A stretch of 55,393 nucleotides of DNA from Microcaldota archaeon (GTDB taxonomy: Archaea > Micrarchaeota > Micrarchaeia > Micrarchaeales > CABMGC01), in NCBI GenBank assembly GCA_021791245.1, contig JAJYWY010000031.1, positions 1-55,393 on the forward strand, given 5' to 3'. The position numbers and the translations under genes were made by a program. The notes under the pieces were generated by a model. That model did not search any database. It was not told the origin of the DNA and worked only from the letters and a program-made list of their open reading frames with translations. Below, in pieces: positions 8,934-17,442 of this stretch (position 1 is the first letter of the stretch; each line of letters begins with the position of its first letter).

Positions 8934-10217
8934 TTATCCTCCAAAATATCTGATTTTTGCATCAAGCATGTATTTGCCAGCAAGCTTTCTTACACTTTTG
9001 AATTTGGAATTTCTCTGTATAAGCAAAAGATCCTTAATTATTTTATCTGCTGTAGAACTGGATAAATTATTCATCATCGTCTTAAGGGATAAAAGGGCAA
9101 TTGGCTCGGTTTTGGAATTGCAGGCTAAATTATAAAATAGTTTATTAAAATTTCCATAGTAATAGGGATATGCTTTGTCATATATTCCTATTTGCTTCAC
9201 TGCTTCCATCCTTAGAGGCAATGGGTATTTATTATCGGTTGCAAAAGTCGCAAGTGAATCTACATTTAATAGCTCTCCTTCATAATTTATTATGGATTTC
9301 ATTAAGGCTAACTTAAATGAAAGAGGAGTATTAGGATTTTTTATTCTGCTCCAAAAAACCGAATTTATGCCAGCCATATCTTTTTTCCCATCAACTGTCT
9401 TTGCTATAATTTCCTTGGTTGTGATTTTTCCAGTTTGGTATTTAAAACTGGATAGTTCCTTGTTTATCATAGCATTGGAGACAAACAGGAACGTTCCAAG
9501 AGAAGTATAAACTGCGATTTTTTTAAGATATTTTCTTAGGGTGGATATAGTTAAAGCAGTGAGAGATGTTGCTTTGTGTGCTTCATATTCTGATATTATG
9601 CCATAATACTTCTCTAGGAACTTTGGAAAATCTTTTTCACCTAATGATATCCCTAACTTTGGAAAATCTTCTATATGGTTTTGATATGTTCTTATGACTG
9701 CTCTTTTAAGAGTATTAGGATCTAAATCAAATTCCTCTGCAATCCTCAACGCCAACGCACCGCAACCTCGAAATTGCTTTTTATCCAGAATGAAATTGCA
9801 CATTTCATATATTATCTTGTCTGTATCCTCTTTCTTTAATCCAAAATGAGAAATGTATGTCTTTACATTCTTAAATTGCAACCTATTGGCATTATCTAGC
9901 GTAATATAGTTTGACATCCCAAAGAACTGTATCAAACAAGTAGTATTAATATTGATCTCTCTTTTAAGGGCTTCCTTTAGGCAATTTTTTATAGGGTTTT
10001 TATTGTAGTCTGAATATAAATCCTCTTTATTTATAAGGCCCATATCCTTTAGTTCGGTTAGGGCTTGCCGTATTGCTTCTTCTGTTGTATTATTGCTTCG
10101 CATTAATTTGCTTATTGTGGCTTTTTCCCACATGGCAGTTTCCGTATCCTGAGAATTTTTTGGATTCCTTATTTCGATGTTCATAAAATTCCGCCTAGAA
10201 GTAGCTAATCTTATCAT
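8934..10217 (-). CDS. Hypothetical helical protein with one membrane segment
   Basis: A 427-residue protein I cannot assign. The N-terminal 80 residues resemble a winged-helix or helical adaptor (ATISKLMRSNNTTEEAIRQAL, then LTELKDMGLINKED). A hydrophobic helix near 240-255 (IAVYTSLGTFLFVSNAMI) may span the membrane. The C-terminal part reads like HEAT-type helical repeats (SFKLALMKSIINYEGELL, then LPLRMEAVKQIGIYDKAYP). A later ATG at 10184 is preceded by AGGCGG and could be the true start. It is 2 bp upstream of the next gene and probably in one operon with the small membrane protein at 10242-10490. Confidence 0.65.
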   Translation of the reverse strand: MIRLATSRRNFMNIEIRNPKNSQDTETAMWEKATISKLMRSNNTTEEAIRQALTELKDMGLINKEDLYSDYNKNPIKNCLKEALKREININTTCLIQFFGMSNYITLDNANRLQFKNVKTYISHFGLKKEDTDKIIYEMCNFILDKKQFRGCGALALRIAEEFDLDPNTLKRAVIRTYQNHIEDFPKLGISLGEKDFPKFLEKYYGIISEYEAHKATSLTALTISTLRKYLKKIAVYTSLGTFLFVSNAMINKELSSFKYQTGKITTKEIIAKTVDGKKDMAGINSVFWSRIKNPNTPLSFKLALMKSIINYEGELLNVDSLATFATDNKYPLPLRMEAVKQIGIYDKAYPYYYGNFNKLFYNLACNSKTEPIALLSLKTMMNNLSSSTADKIIKDLLLIQRNSKFKSVRKLAGKYMLDAKIRYFGG

Positions 10218-10241
10218 TTAATTTGTTGAGTTTTGATGAAT

Positions 10242-10490
10242 TTACACCACACAGTGGCGATAATAGCGATAACAGATTGTGATTGGCCTTGTAATAGTTA
10301 CTTGGTTCGTTATTGTTGTATTGGAATTCGATGATGTTGCATTTACTGGATTCACTGTTTTAGTGTAATTGTAATGTGGCCAGTGGTATGCAGGGAATAA
10401 GTAATGGGCATTGAAAATTCCAAATGCCGCCATGAGAATTGCAAACATCAATATAGGAAATCCTATTCTTACTACAAGTGGGTCTTTCAT
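10242..10490 (-). CDS. Small single-span membrane protein
   Basis: An 82-residue protein. The ATG at 10490 is preferred over the one at 10496 because GGAG stands six bases before it. One transmembrane helix (VVRIGFPILMFAILMAAFGIF) is followed by an external tail rich in Asn, Thr and Tyr with several N-glycosylation-type sequons (NYT, NAT, NTT) and a Cys near the end. No family recognised. It may be the first gene of a three-gene unit with the two following genes. Confidence 0.6.
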   Translation of the reverse strand: MKDPLVVRIGFPILMFAILMAAFGIFNAHYLFPAYHWPHYNYTKTVNPVNATSSNSNTTITNQVTITRPITICYRYYRHCVV

Positions 10491-10558
10491 GATCATCTCC
10501 TTTTATTTTATATGTTTTAACTATTTATATAGCTATTTATAGAATACGTCAAATCACG

Positions 10559-10630
10559 AGCCTCCGGCGAGGATTGAACTCGCGGCCTTGTGCTTACCAA
10601 GCACACGCTCTACCACTGAGCTACAGAGGC
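10559..10630 (-). tRNA. tRNA-Thr (GGT)
   Basis: The minus strand folds as a complete tRNA. The acceptor stem GCCTCTG pairs with CGGAGGC (one G-T pair), the D stem is GCTC/GAGC, the anticodon stem TGTGC/GCACA encloses loop TTGGTAA with anticodon GGT, and the T stem is GCGAG/CTCGC with loop TTCAATC. No intron and no encoded CCA. The discriminator is T at 10559. Confidence 0.95.
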
Positions 10631-10728
10631 GATGCACATCAAATGCAGAATAGGTATATATGAAAATTAATAAGATGCTTGTTGTTTGCAGTATCTGCTA
10701 CATGCCAACATATCATGCAGTTGTAATA

Positions 10729-11409
10729 CTAGAATATATGACCCTTAACTTCATCGTTTGCCTCATCAACATCCTTTATAGAGTCTATCGGCTTCCAGAA
10801 CTCTCCTTCAAATCTTGTACATCCAAGTTTTCCTTCCTCGGCAAGCGAAGGGAATGCCGTCTTCTCTATGTCTCCTTTCTTAGGCAGGTAGTTGAATATG
10901 CTGCTCGACATCAGGTATATGCCTGCACTTACCCAGTATTCCTTAAGCATCGGCTTCTCCTCGAATTTAGTGACTTTGTTGCCGCTTGAATGCACTACCC
11001 CATAAGGACTCTTCAGTTGTATGAGTGAGAGCTGTGCTACATCTTCTTTTTCAAGCCTCATCTTCTTTAAGTTGAAGTTTGTAAGGATATCTCCATTTAC
11101 AACTAGAAATTCCTTTTCGCCTTTTAGCGATTTTTCCGCATTCTTCAGTCCGCCGCCTGTGCCTATGGGCTCGTTTTCTATAGAAAAATCTATGTCTATC
11201 AAAGGCTTCTTTTCCCTGAAGAACTCCATTATCTTCTCGTGCTTGTACCCTGCAAGTATTATGGCTGAGTCTATCCCGTATTTCTTCAGCCATTGAAGCT
11301 GCCATTCAAGTATGGGCTTGCCTGCTATCTGCACCATTGTCTTTGGTATGTTCTCCGTTAGCGGCCTAAGCCTCTTTCCTTGGCCTCCGCACAATATAGC
11401 TGCCTTCAT
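10729..11409 (-). CDS. Sugar-phosphate nucleotidyltransferase
   Basis: Start at the ATG at 11409, giving MKAAILCGGQGKRLRPLT, the nucleotide-binding signature of the NTP_transferase family (glucose-1-phosphate thymidylyltransferase or mannose-1-phosphate guanylyltransferase type). KPILEWQLQWL and the metal-binding VVNGDILTNF are also present. At about 226 residues it is a catalytic domain only, without the C-terminal left-handed beta helix seen in bifunctional members. It would make an activated sugar for glycan or glycoprotein assembly, consistent with the many sequons in the envelope proteins nearby. The sugar and nucleotide cannot be read from sequence. Confidence 0.85.
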   Translation of the reverse strand: MKAAILCGGQGKRLRPLTENIPKTMVQIAGKPILEWQLQWLKKYGIDSAIILAGYKHEKIMEFFREKKPLIDIDFSIENEPIGTGGGLKNAEKSLKGEKEFLVVNGDILTNFNLKKMRLEKEDVAQLSLIQLKSPYGVVHSSGNKVTKFEEKPMLKEYWVSAGIYLMSSSIFNYLPKKGDIEKTAFPSLAEEGKLGCTRFEGEFWKPIDSIKDVDEANDEVKGHIF

Positions 11410-11437
11410 GTTACCTGATTTAACTTGAAGCACAAAA

Positions 11438-11452
11438 CTTTAAAAAAGTGTT
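11438..11452 (-). promoter_or_regulatory. Probable TATA-box promoter of the nucleotidyltransferase gene
   Basis: On the minus strand a CTTTTTTAAAG stretch lies about 30-40 bases before the ATG at 11409. That spacing fits a leaderless or near-leaderless archaeal transcript. No Shine-Dalgarno stands directly before the start, which supports this reading. Confidence 0.4.
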
Positions 11453-11478
11453 TTGCATAATGCTGTGGCAGGAATCGT

Positions 11479-12135
11479 TCATTGCCTAGGCTTTCCTAGA
11501 TTTGGAAGCGTCACTGTTTCCATCATCTCTTTGTAGGTATTGCTTTTCTTCTGCATGTCGCCATGCGCTTTTGACAGGAAGTGCATTCTTTTCCTTAGAG
11601 TGCTTATTCTCCTTTTCCTGAATATCCTGAACAGGCTTGATTCCTCTTTTTTCAGCATTTGTTCCGTAGCTATCACTCTTTCTCTGTATCTCCTTGCAAT
11701 CTTCTCATATTTCGCCTGCTTCTCTTCCATGTTGCATGCGATCTTTGCTATATGCTGTTCTATCTTCTCAGGGGAGTCTGAAAGCACTATTAGCCCTGTC
11801 AAGATCGGCAATGCAATATCCCCTAACTTTCTATGATATACGTTTGCAAGCGTTTCTATTCCGGATATAAATCTTCTCAACTCGTCCTGATTCATATCCT
11901 TGGATCTTTTTATGAGTAGCTTGTATGGTATAACCTCATATCCGGAAGAATTTCCAAGCATCTGCTTCATGTAATGCAGATGGCTGTCGAATACAGAAGA
12001 ATTATGCCCGTTCTTTCCTATCTCGTCTTTCATCTGCTTTTGATGCTTTTCAAGGACGTTCCTTATAGCTAATGATGCAAGATCCGATGCGTGTGCTTGC
12101 GGTCCTCTGCTCTCTATCTGGGTTCTCGTTTCCAT
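11479..12135 (-). CDS. Hypothetical coiled-coil protein
   Basis: The start is taken at the ATG at 12135 (METRTQIESRGPQ), 22 bp after the GluRS stop; the frame extends further up but inside GluRS. The 218 residues are mainly charged helices: a central part with YHRKLGDIALPILTGLIVL, then long Lys/Arg/Glu helices (EEKQAKYEKIARRYRERVI, FRKRRISTLRKRMHFLSK). No membrane signal or catalytic motif. Probably co-transcribed with gltX. No family recognised. Confidence 0.65.
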   Translation of the reverse strand: METRTQIESRGPQAHASDLASLAIRNVLEKHQKQMKDEIGKNGHNSSVFDSHLHYMKQMLGNSSGYEVIPYKLLIKRSKDMNQDELRRFISGIETLANVYHRKLGDIALPILTGLIVLSDSPEKIEQHIAKIACNMEEKQAKYEKIARRYRERVIATEQMLKKEESSLFRIFRKRRISTLRKRMHFLSKAHGDMQKKSNTYKEMMETVTLPNLGKPRQ

Positions 12136-12157
12136 CAAGGTCGCTGTTGTGTTCGTA

Positions 12158-13876
12158 TTATAAGCTTGTAAATAACATATGCTTTGAATCGGCAAGCTTA
12201 AAAAACCCTACCCTTTCGAATTGGACGAATTCTCCATCCTTTATATTTGCTGCGTACTCTTCAGCATAACCTTCGCTATCCTCTATGCTCTTTATGTTTA
12301 TTTTATCTCCTGACATAAGATGCCCTATCTTCCGGAGAGTACATTTTACGTTTTTCTTTGCATCAACCCACTGGACTATCTTCAGATTCTCTTTTGAATC
12401 TGCCGCAGTCCTGCATATTATATTTCCATCTGTTGACATTATCTCTACTGCAAACAAATCCTTCAGCCTGAGCGTGCCGCCTTGCTTTAGGCTTTTTGCA
12501 TCACTGCCATCTATCAGGAGCTCGTTTCCAACGACGTATTCCTTGTAGCCAAGGTCCTGGTTTGGATGCAGCCTGAGCTTTACTGCAGATTCCGTTTTGT
12601 CCTCTACAATAATCTTTACAGGATTCTCCACGAGGAAAAGCCTCTTTGCCTTCCTGTCTATTATCTTCCTGTTCTCTGCGAGCAGCATCTCCATTGGCAC
12701 TACGCTGTCAGCCTTGCTCATGCCAAACCTAAGCACGAATTCCCTTATTGCTGAAGGTTCTATTCCCCTCTTCCTCAATGCGGCTATAGTTGCAAGCCTT
12801 GGATCATCGTATCCGGAGATAAATCCTTCCTTTATCAGTTCATTCTGCTTCCTTTTGGAAGTTATGTTGCCTTCTATTTCAAGCCTTGCTATACTGTGTA
12901 ATATGGGTTTCCTGAATCCAAGCAAGTCAAGTATCCTATAATACAGCTCGTCCCTCAGCTCGTATTCTTTGCTTCTTATAACGTCTGTTACCCCCTTAAT
13001 GGAATCTATTATAGGTGTATTGAAATCGTATGTGGGCCATGCGGAGTATTTATTTCCCTGCCTGTAATGCCTCTCCTTTTTTATCCTGAAAAGAGTCGGG
13101 TCGCGCATTGCAGAGTTTGCGGATTTCATGTTTGATGCAAGCCTTAGTACTGCTTCATTCTCATTGAAGGACCCGTCCATCATCTTTTTCCAATATGCCA
13201 TGTTCTCTTCGCGGGATTGCTTCCTGTGCACGCATTCAACTCCATGCATTCTGTTATTCTTTATAGTATCGGCATCGCACATGCATATGTAACCATGCGC
13301 TTCAGATACAATCTTCGATGCGCATTCATACATTATCTCCATGTTGTCGCTGGCATAATATTCAGAATCAAAAGAAATGCGGAGCCATTCCAGGTCCTCC
13401 TTTATTGCATCTACATATTCCTGCTTCTCCTTCTCTGGATTTGTATCGTCAAAATAAAGATTTATCTTCCCTGAATATACATTTGCGAATTCTTTCTCCA
13501 GAAAAACGGCTTTTGCATGGCCTATATGCATGTACCCGCTTGGCTCAGGCGGGAACCTAGTTATGAAATTTCCAGATATTGCGCCTTCAAGGGCCATCTT
13601 AGGTTTCGACGTTTCTTCTACTTTTCTTTTTCTTTCTTCTTCGAATTCTCCCGCGTGCTTTTTTGCCTCAGATTCTATTTCGCTTCTATCCATGGCATTT
13701 ACTTTAAGCACTATCTCATCAACAATATCAGAAGTTGCCCTTATATCCTTCTTTGCTTCTGGTATCTTTGCAAGAATCTTGTTTAGCACCGATCTTGAAT
13801 CTGCCTTACCGTAATCAAGCGCATTCTTTATTGAATAAATGAATATTGCTTCCCTTATGTCCATGTAATGCCTCAT
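12158..13876 (-). CDS. gltX: Glutamate-tRNA ligase, archaeal type
   Basis: A 572-residue class I aminoacyl-tRNA synthetase. An archaeal-type N-terminal extension of about 95 residues is followed by RFPPEPSGYMHIGHAKA, carrying the HIGH motif, and later by ITSKRKQ, the KMSKS equivalent. The C-terminal beta-barrel anticodon-binding region matches the archaeal/eukaryotic GluRS-GlnRS group rather than bacterial GluRS. Archaeal enzymes of this type charge tRNA-Glu and usually also tRNA-Gln with Glu for later amidation; no amidotransferase genes lie in this window. It overlaps the upstream gene at 13873 by 4 bp. Confidence 0.93.
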   Translation of the reverse strand: MRHYMDIREAIFIYSIKNALDYGKADSRSVLNKILAKIPEAKKDIRATSDIVDEIVLKVNAMDRSEIESEAKKHAGEFEEERKRKVEETSKPKMALEGAISGNFITRFPPEPSGYMHIGHAKAVFLEKEFANVYSGKINLYFDDTNPEKEKQEYVDAIKEDLEWLRISFDSEYYASDNMEIMYECASKIVSEAHGYICMCDADTIKNNRMHGVECVHRKQSREENMAYWKKMMDGSFNENEAVLRLASNMKSANSAMRDPTLFRIKKERHYRQGNKYSAWPTYDFNTPIIDSIKGVTDVIRSKEYELRDELYYRILDLLGFRKPILHSIARLEIEGNITSKRKQNELIKEGFISGYDDPRLATIAALRKRGIEPSAIREFVLRFGMSKADSVVPMEMLLAENRKIIDRKAKRLFLVENPVKIIVEDKTESAVKLRLHPNQDLGYKEYVVGNELLIDGSDAKSLKQGGTLRLKDLFAVEIMSTDGNIICRTAADSKENLKIVQWVDAKKNVKCTLRKIGHLMSGDKINIKSIEDSEGYAEEYAANIKDGEFVQFERVGFFKLADSKHMLFTSL

Positions 13877-14505
13877 ATCTTGCTAATGCTCATGTTGCCA
13901 TACAGTGTGAAATTTTGCGTTAGCAGGGAAGTAATCCTTATATTCATGCTACTCTGGTTGAAGTTTGACGAATTTATAATCAATGGGACTTGCTGCAGTT
14001 CTTCCTGGGCAGGCACGGGAAAGCTTATCGTAGTGTTCACATTAGGATTGTATATATAATTAAGATGGAAGATCAGCCTTTTTGGGAGTTTTACCTCCGC
14101 GTTTGCATATATGCTTATGCATTCTGCTTCAGCCTTAGTTATATTTCCGGATAAATATTCGTAAGCAGTTATAGGGCTAGATGATAATACATCTATCCTG
14201 TTGCCTATTTCGGTAGCAGTAAGGTTCATTCTGCCAAGCGTTGAATATGTTTTATTCAGAACTACAGGAGTTGCATTGGAATTGGCACATTCTATGGCAA
14301 AATAAAAAAAGTTGTTATATCCATCTATTCTCGCGACGGTTATGTTTGTTGCATGCCAGAACGGCGTAGAGTTATTCGCTGCATTCTGGCTTGCACTCGG
14401 CGGCTGCGGACTTGTCGCGTTGCCGCCGTATGCTGCAAATGAGCCTATCATTATGGCAGCTATGAACAGCGACCCTAGGATTTCGTAAATCTTTTTCTTT
14501 TCCAT
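13873..14505 (-). CDS. Hypothetical secreted or membrane-anchored protein
   Basis: A 210-residue protein with one N-terminal hydrophobic segment (IYEILGSLFIAAIMIGSFAAY) after a short basic stretch (MEKKK), then a Ser/Pro/Asn-rich linker and a beta-rich external domain with sequons. The final strand pattern (RLIFHLNYIYNPNVNTTISFP) suggests a beta sandwich. It overlaps the GluRS start by 4 bp, an odd pairing of an envelope protein with a synthetase that probably reflects compact packing. No family recognised. Confidence 0.65.
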   Translation of the reverse strand: MEKKKIYEILGSLFIAAIMIGSFAAYGGNATSPQPPSASQNAANNSTPFWHATNITVARIDGYNNFFYFAIECANSNATPVVLNKTYSTLGRMNLTATEIGNRIDVLSSSPITAYEYLSGNITKAEAECISIYANAEVKLPKRLIFHLNYIYNPNVNTTISFPVPAQEELQQVPLIINSSNFNQSSMNIRITSLLTQNFTLYGNMSISKI

Positions 14506-14582
14506 GTGCTCATGCGTTTGCTTTTATTTGCTTATGCATCTGGATTCTCCGATGCAAAACCGAAAATCATTTGTGAACAAGT

Positions 14583-14643
14583 GCATTTATATCTATATCT
14601 ATACTTAAATATAGCATTTATATCTATATTCATACTTAATACT
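14583..14643. repeat. Tandem 31-bp A/T-rich direct repeat upstream of FKBP gene
   Basis: Two consecutive copies start with gcatttatatctata at 14583 and 14614 and continue with near-identical sequence (period 31 bp, a few differences at the end of the second). Each carries a TATA-like tttatatct. They lie 17-77 bp before the FKBP start codon, so they duplicate a promoter or operator module. Confidence 0.6.
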
Positions 14644-14659
14644 TATTGATGGTAATTTT

Positions 14660-15364
14660 ATGGCTTTTAGCGAAAATGATTTTCTAAAAGTGGAGTACAC
14701 TGCATGGCGCATTGCAGACGGCAAGATAGTCTATACTACAGACGATGCTTTGGCAAAGAAAGAGGAAATATTCGATGAAAACGTCAAATACGGGCCGCAG
14801 CTTGTAGTCCTCAAAAGCAAAGGAATGATGAAAGGGATGAAAAGGGAGCTTCTTGGAATGAGCGTTAACGAAGTAAAGAAATTCGAGCTCGAACCTGCAG
14901 ATGCGTTTGGAGAGAGAAATTCGGATATGGTCAGGGTAATGTCAATAAACGATTTTAGGAAGAGGGACATAGAGCCTTATCCAGGGATGAAACTAGATCT
15001 TGACGGCAGCATAGCTACAATAAAAAGCGTGAACTCTGGAAGGGTGGTAGTTGATGCCAACCATCCTCTTGCAGGAGAAAGGCTACGATACGAACTTAAG
15101 GTTATAGGCAAAGTGGATGGAAACAAGGAGAAAGCTGAAGAGCTCATGAGGCATTATGATTTAAAAGGAAAGGTTTCTGGAATTGACAAGGGAGTAATGA
15201 GCGTGGATGTTGAAGATGCAAAAGACACGGCCGAATACTTCGCAAACAAGGCGACTTTTGTCAATTCTGCCCTTGACTATATTGACGGTATCAGCAAGAT
15301 AAGAATTACAGAAGAATATGCGAAGAAACAGAACGAAGAGAAACCTCAGAACAACGAATCATAG
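14660..15364 (+). CDS. FKBP-type peptidyl-prolyl isomerase
   Basis: A 234-residue archaeal long-type FKBP (SlyD-like). The FKBP core holds KVEYTAWRIADGKIVYTT, GMMKGMKRELLGMSVNE and EPADAFGERNSD, followed by an inserted chaperone (IF) flap (YPGMKLDLDGSIATIKSV) and NHPLAGERLRYELKVIGKV closing the core. The last 80 residues form an extra domain typical of archaeal FKBP26-like proteins. It catalyses proline isomerisation and assists folding in the cytoplasm. Its 3' end overlaps the convergent gene at 15346-15915 by 19 bp. Confidence 0.9.
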   Translation: MAFSENDFLKVEYTAWRIADGKIVYTTDDALAKKEEIFDENVKYGPQLVVLKSKGMMKGMKRELLGMSVNEVKKFELEPADAFGERNSDMVRVMSINDFRKRDIEPYPGMKLDLDGSIATIKSVNSGRVVVDANHPLAGERLRYELKVIGKVDGNKEKAEELMRHYDLKGKVSGIDKGVMSVDVEDAKDTAEYFANKATFVNSALDYIDGISKIRITEEYAKKQNEEKPQNNES

Positions 15365-15915
15365 GATTTGTCGTTGAATTCGTATATTGACAGTGAGTTA
15401 TTCTTAAGGTAGCCCAATATATGCTCCTTTCCTTCGAATTCCTTTATTCCTTCTTCAAAGTCCACCATATATGCTATCTCTGAGAAAATGAAGTATACTG
15501 CGGGCCTTATGCCCTGCTCATTCTCGGCAACTATAACTTTTGATGTGTAATTGCCAAGCGCTAGAAGGAGACTGCACAGGAGTATATACCTGTCAAAGTG
15601 CTCTCCGGCAGAATGCTTTATGACCTGCTCTGGTTTGAGCCAGAACTTTATTGGTAGATTTACATTAGTTATTTTGTCCCTAACGTAATCATAAGCTTTC
15701 TTTGCAGCTTCAATAAAATCCTTATCAGGATCATATCTTTCGCCTTTAAATTCAGCTGCAAGCGAGACAACGGATTCTGAATGTGGGGATACTAGAGTGG
15801 GAAGGTCGGATGCATACAATGTCTCTTTTTCTTCTATCTGCTCCTTGTACCTGAGTATTATTTCCAGATATAAGTCGTTGTACTTGCGAAGAAGATTTAT
15901 ATCTTCAGTATCCAT
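15346..15915 (-). CDS. Hypothetical protein, possibly transglutaminase-like fold
   Basis: A 189-residue soluble protein. AYDYVRDKITNVNLPIKFWL followed by AGEHFDRYILLCSLLLALG resembles the transglutaminase-like core, where the usual pattern is G-x-C-x-D with a hydrophobic helix ending LLRALG. If the alignment is right, the catalytic cysteine is replaced (His or Phe at that place), so it would be a non-catalytic binding version. The following strand TSKVIVAENEQGIRPAVYFI fits the fold. This is a weak, by-eye assignment. The gene diverges from asnS (35 bp apart) and converges on the FKBP gene. Confidence 0.6.
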   Translation of the reverse strand: MDTEDINLLRKYNDLYLEIILRYKEQIEEKETLYASDLPTLVSPHSESVVSLAAEFKGERYDPDKDFIEAAKKAYDYVRDKITNVNLPIKFWLKPEQVIKHSAGEHFDRYILLCSLLLALGNYTSKVIVAENEQGIRPAVYFIFSEIAYMVDFEEGIKEFEGKEHILGYLKNNSLSIYEFNDKSYDSLF

Positions 15916-15950
15916 TTTATTCGTATAGTCTATTGTTTAGCAATAATATA

Positions 15951-17261
15951 ATGGCTTTGGTAGAGTCAATGAAAGAATTCATACATGTAGAGGATGCAGA
16001 AAAGAATGTAGGAGAGGAGTGTGCATTGCGGGGATGGGTGTATAGGAAGAGATCAAGCGGAGGGCTGATATTTATAATACTAAGAGATAGCACAGGAACG
16101 ATGCAGGCTGCAGTAAAGAAGGAAAACGTAGATGAAAAGATGTGGAAGATGGCAGAGGATGCAACAATAGAATCTAGCATAGAGTTGTCAGGAATTGTGA
16201 AGGTGGATGAGAGATCCCCTACAGGATACGAGATGAATGTAAAGAGCTTCAACATTATACAGCTTTCTGAGCCTTTTCCAATAACCGAATATCAGAGCAC
16301 TGAACTGCTTCTTGACAAAAGGCACCTATGGATAAGAAGCCAGAAGATGAATAAGATACTTAGAATAAGATCTTACGTGTTCAGATACCTGCGCGGGTTC
16401 TTTGCAGACAGGGGATTCTATGAGGTTACTCCGCCTCTAATAACCAAGACAGGTGGAGAAAGCGGCTCTGAAATGTTCGACTTTGATTTTTTCGGGGACA
16501 AGGTATATCTTACCCAGTCATCGCAGCTCTACCTTGAGGCAATGATCCCGTCACTTGAAAAGGTATACTGCCTGGTCCCATCATTCAGGGCAGAAAAATC
16601 GAGAACAATAAAGCATCTTGCAGAATATTGGCACCTTGAGGTAGAAGCCGCATACTACACTAATGAAGACAATATGAAACTCCAGGAAGAGATGGTCTCT
16701 TATGTATGCCAGCAGCTTGCTAAGAACAACTCAGACCTGCTCGGGCAACTGGGAGTAAATGCAGATTCACTGGAAGAGATAAAACCGCCTTTCAAGAGGC
16801 TATCATACAAAGAGGCATTGGATTACCTTGGAAGCCATGGTGCAAAGAAGAAATGGCTCGATGATCTTGGCACTGAAGACGAAAGGATACTAACAGAAAA
16901 TGAAGATAAACCGATATTCGTCTATAATTGGCCACTCAAAATAAAGGCATTTTATATGGAAGCTAATCCTGAAAATCCGGAATTGGCATTAAACTCTGAT
17001 ATGGAAGCGCCGCATGGCCACGGCGAAATAATAGGAGGCAGCCAGAGGATATGGGATGCAAACACCCTTGAAAGCAGAATGATCGAAATGGGGCTTACTG
17101 ACAAAAGCTATGACTGGTACAGGGACCTTAGGAGATACGGGTCAGTACCACATAGTGGATTCGGGTTCGGAGTGGAGAGATTCATCAAATGGATTTTGAA
17201 TCTGGATAACATAAGGGATGCAACTCCTTTCCCAAGGATGATAAACAGGGCTGAGCCGTAG
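15951..17261 (+). CDS. asnS: Asparagine-tRNA ligase
   Basis: A class II synthetase; start chosen at the ATG at 15951 (MALVESMKEF), since the earlier frame start is a TTG. Residues 20-105 form the OB-fold anticodon-binding domain (LRGWVYRKRSSGGLIFIILRD). The catalytic domain has motif 2 FRAEKSRTIKHLAEYWHLEVE and the final motif 3 region GFGFGVERFIKWIL. The motif LTQSSQLYLEAM and the HLAEYWHLEVEAA stretch match AsnRS rather than AspRS. It charges tRNA-Asn directly. Complete at about 436 residues. Confidence 0.9.
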   Translation: MALVESMKEFIHVEDAEKNVGEECALRGWVYRKRSSGGLIFIILRDSTGTMQAAVKKENVDEKMWKMAEDATIESSIELSGIVKVDERSPTGYEMNVKSFNIIQLSEPFPITEYQSTELLLDKRHLWIRSQKMNKILRIRSYVFRYLRGFFADRGFYEVTPPLITKTGGESGSEMFDFDFFGDKVYLTQSSQLYLEAMIPSLEKVYCLVPSFRAEKSRTIKHLAEYWHLEVEAAYYTNEDNMKLQEEMVSYVCQQLAKNNSDLLGQLGVNADSLEEIKPPFKRLSYKEALDYLGSHGAKKKWLDDLGTEDERILTENEDKPIFVYNWPLKIKAFYMEANPENPELALNSDMEAPHGHGEIIGGSQRIWDANTLESRMIEMGLTDKSYDWYRDLRRYGSVPHSGFGFGVERFIKWILNLDNIRDATPFPRMINRAEP

Positions 17262-17442
17262 AATTTTGCAGCATTTGCCAGGGTATTTGCATATGCAGAT
17301 ATGCATTGGAGCGTTTTTATAATAGCTTTTTTATAACTGTGCAATCATATAATGAACATGGGCTTGTGCCTTCCGATGGAAACAATTGAGGGCAGGGAAA
17401 GCCTTGTATAAATGCGTAAAATGCTATATCTATTAATAGTGT

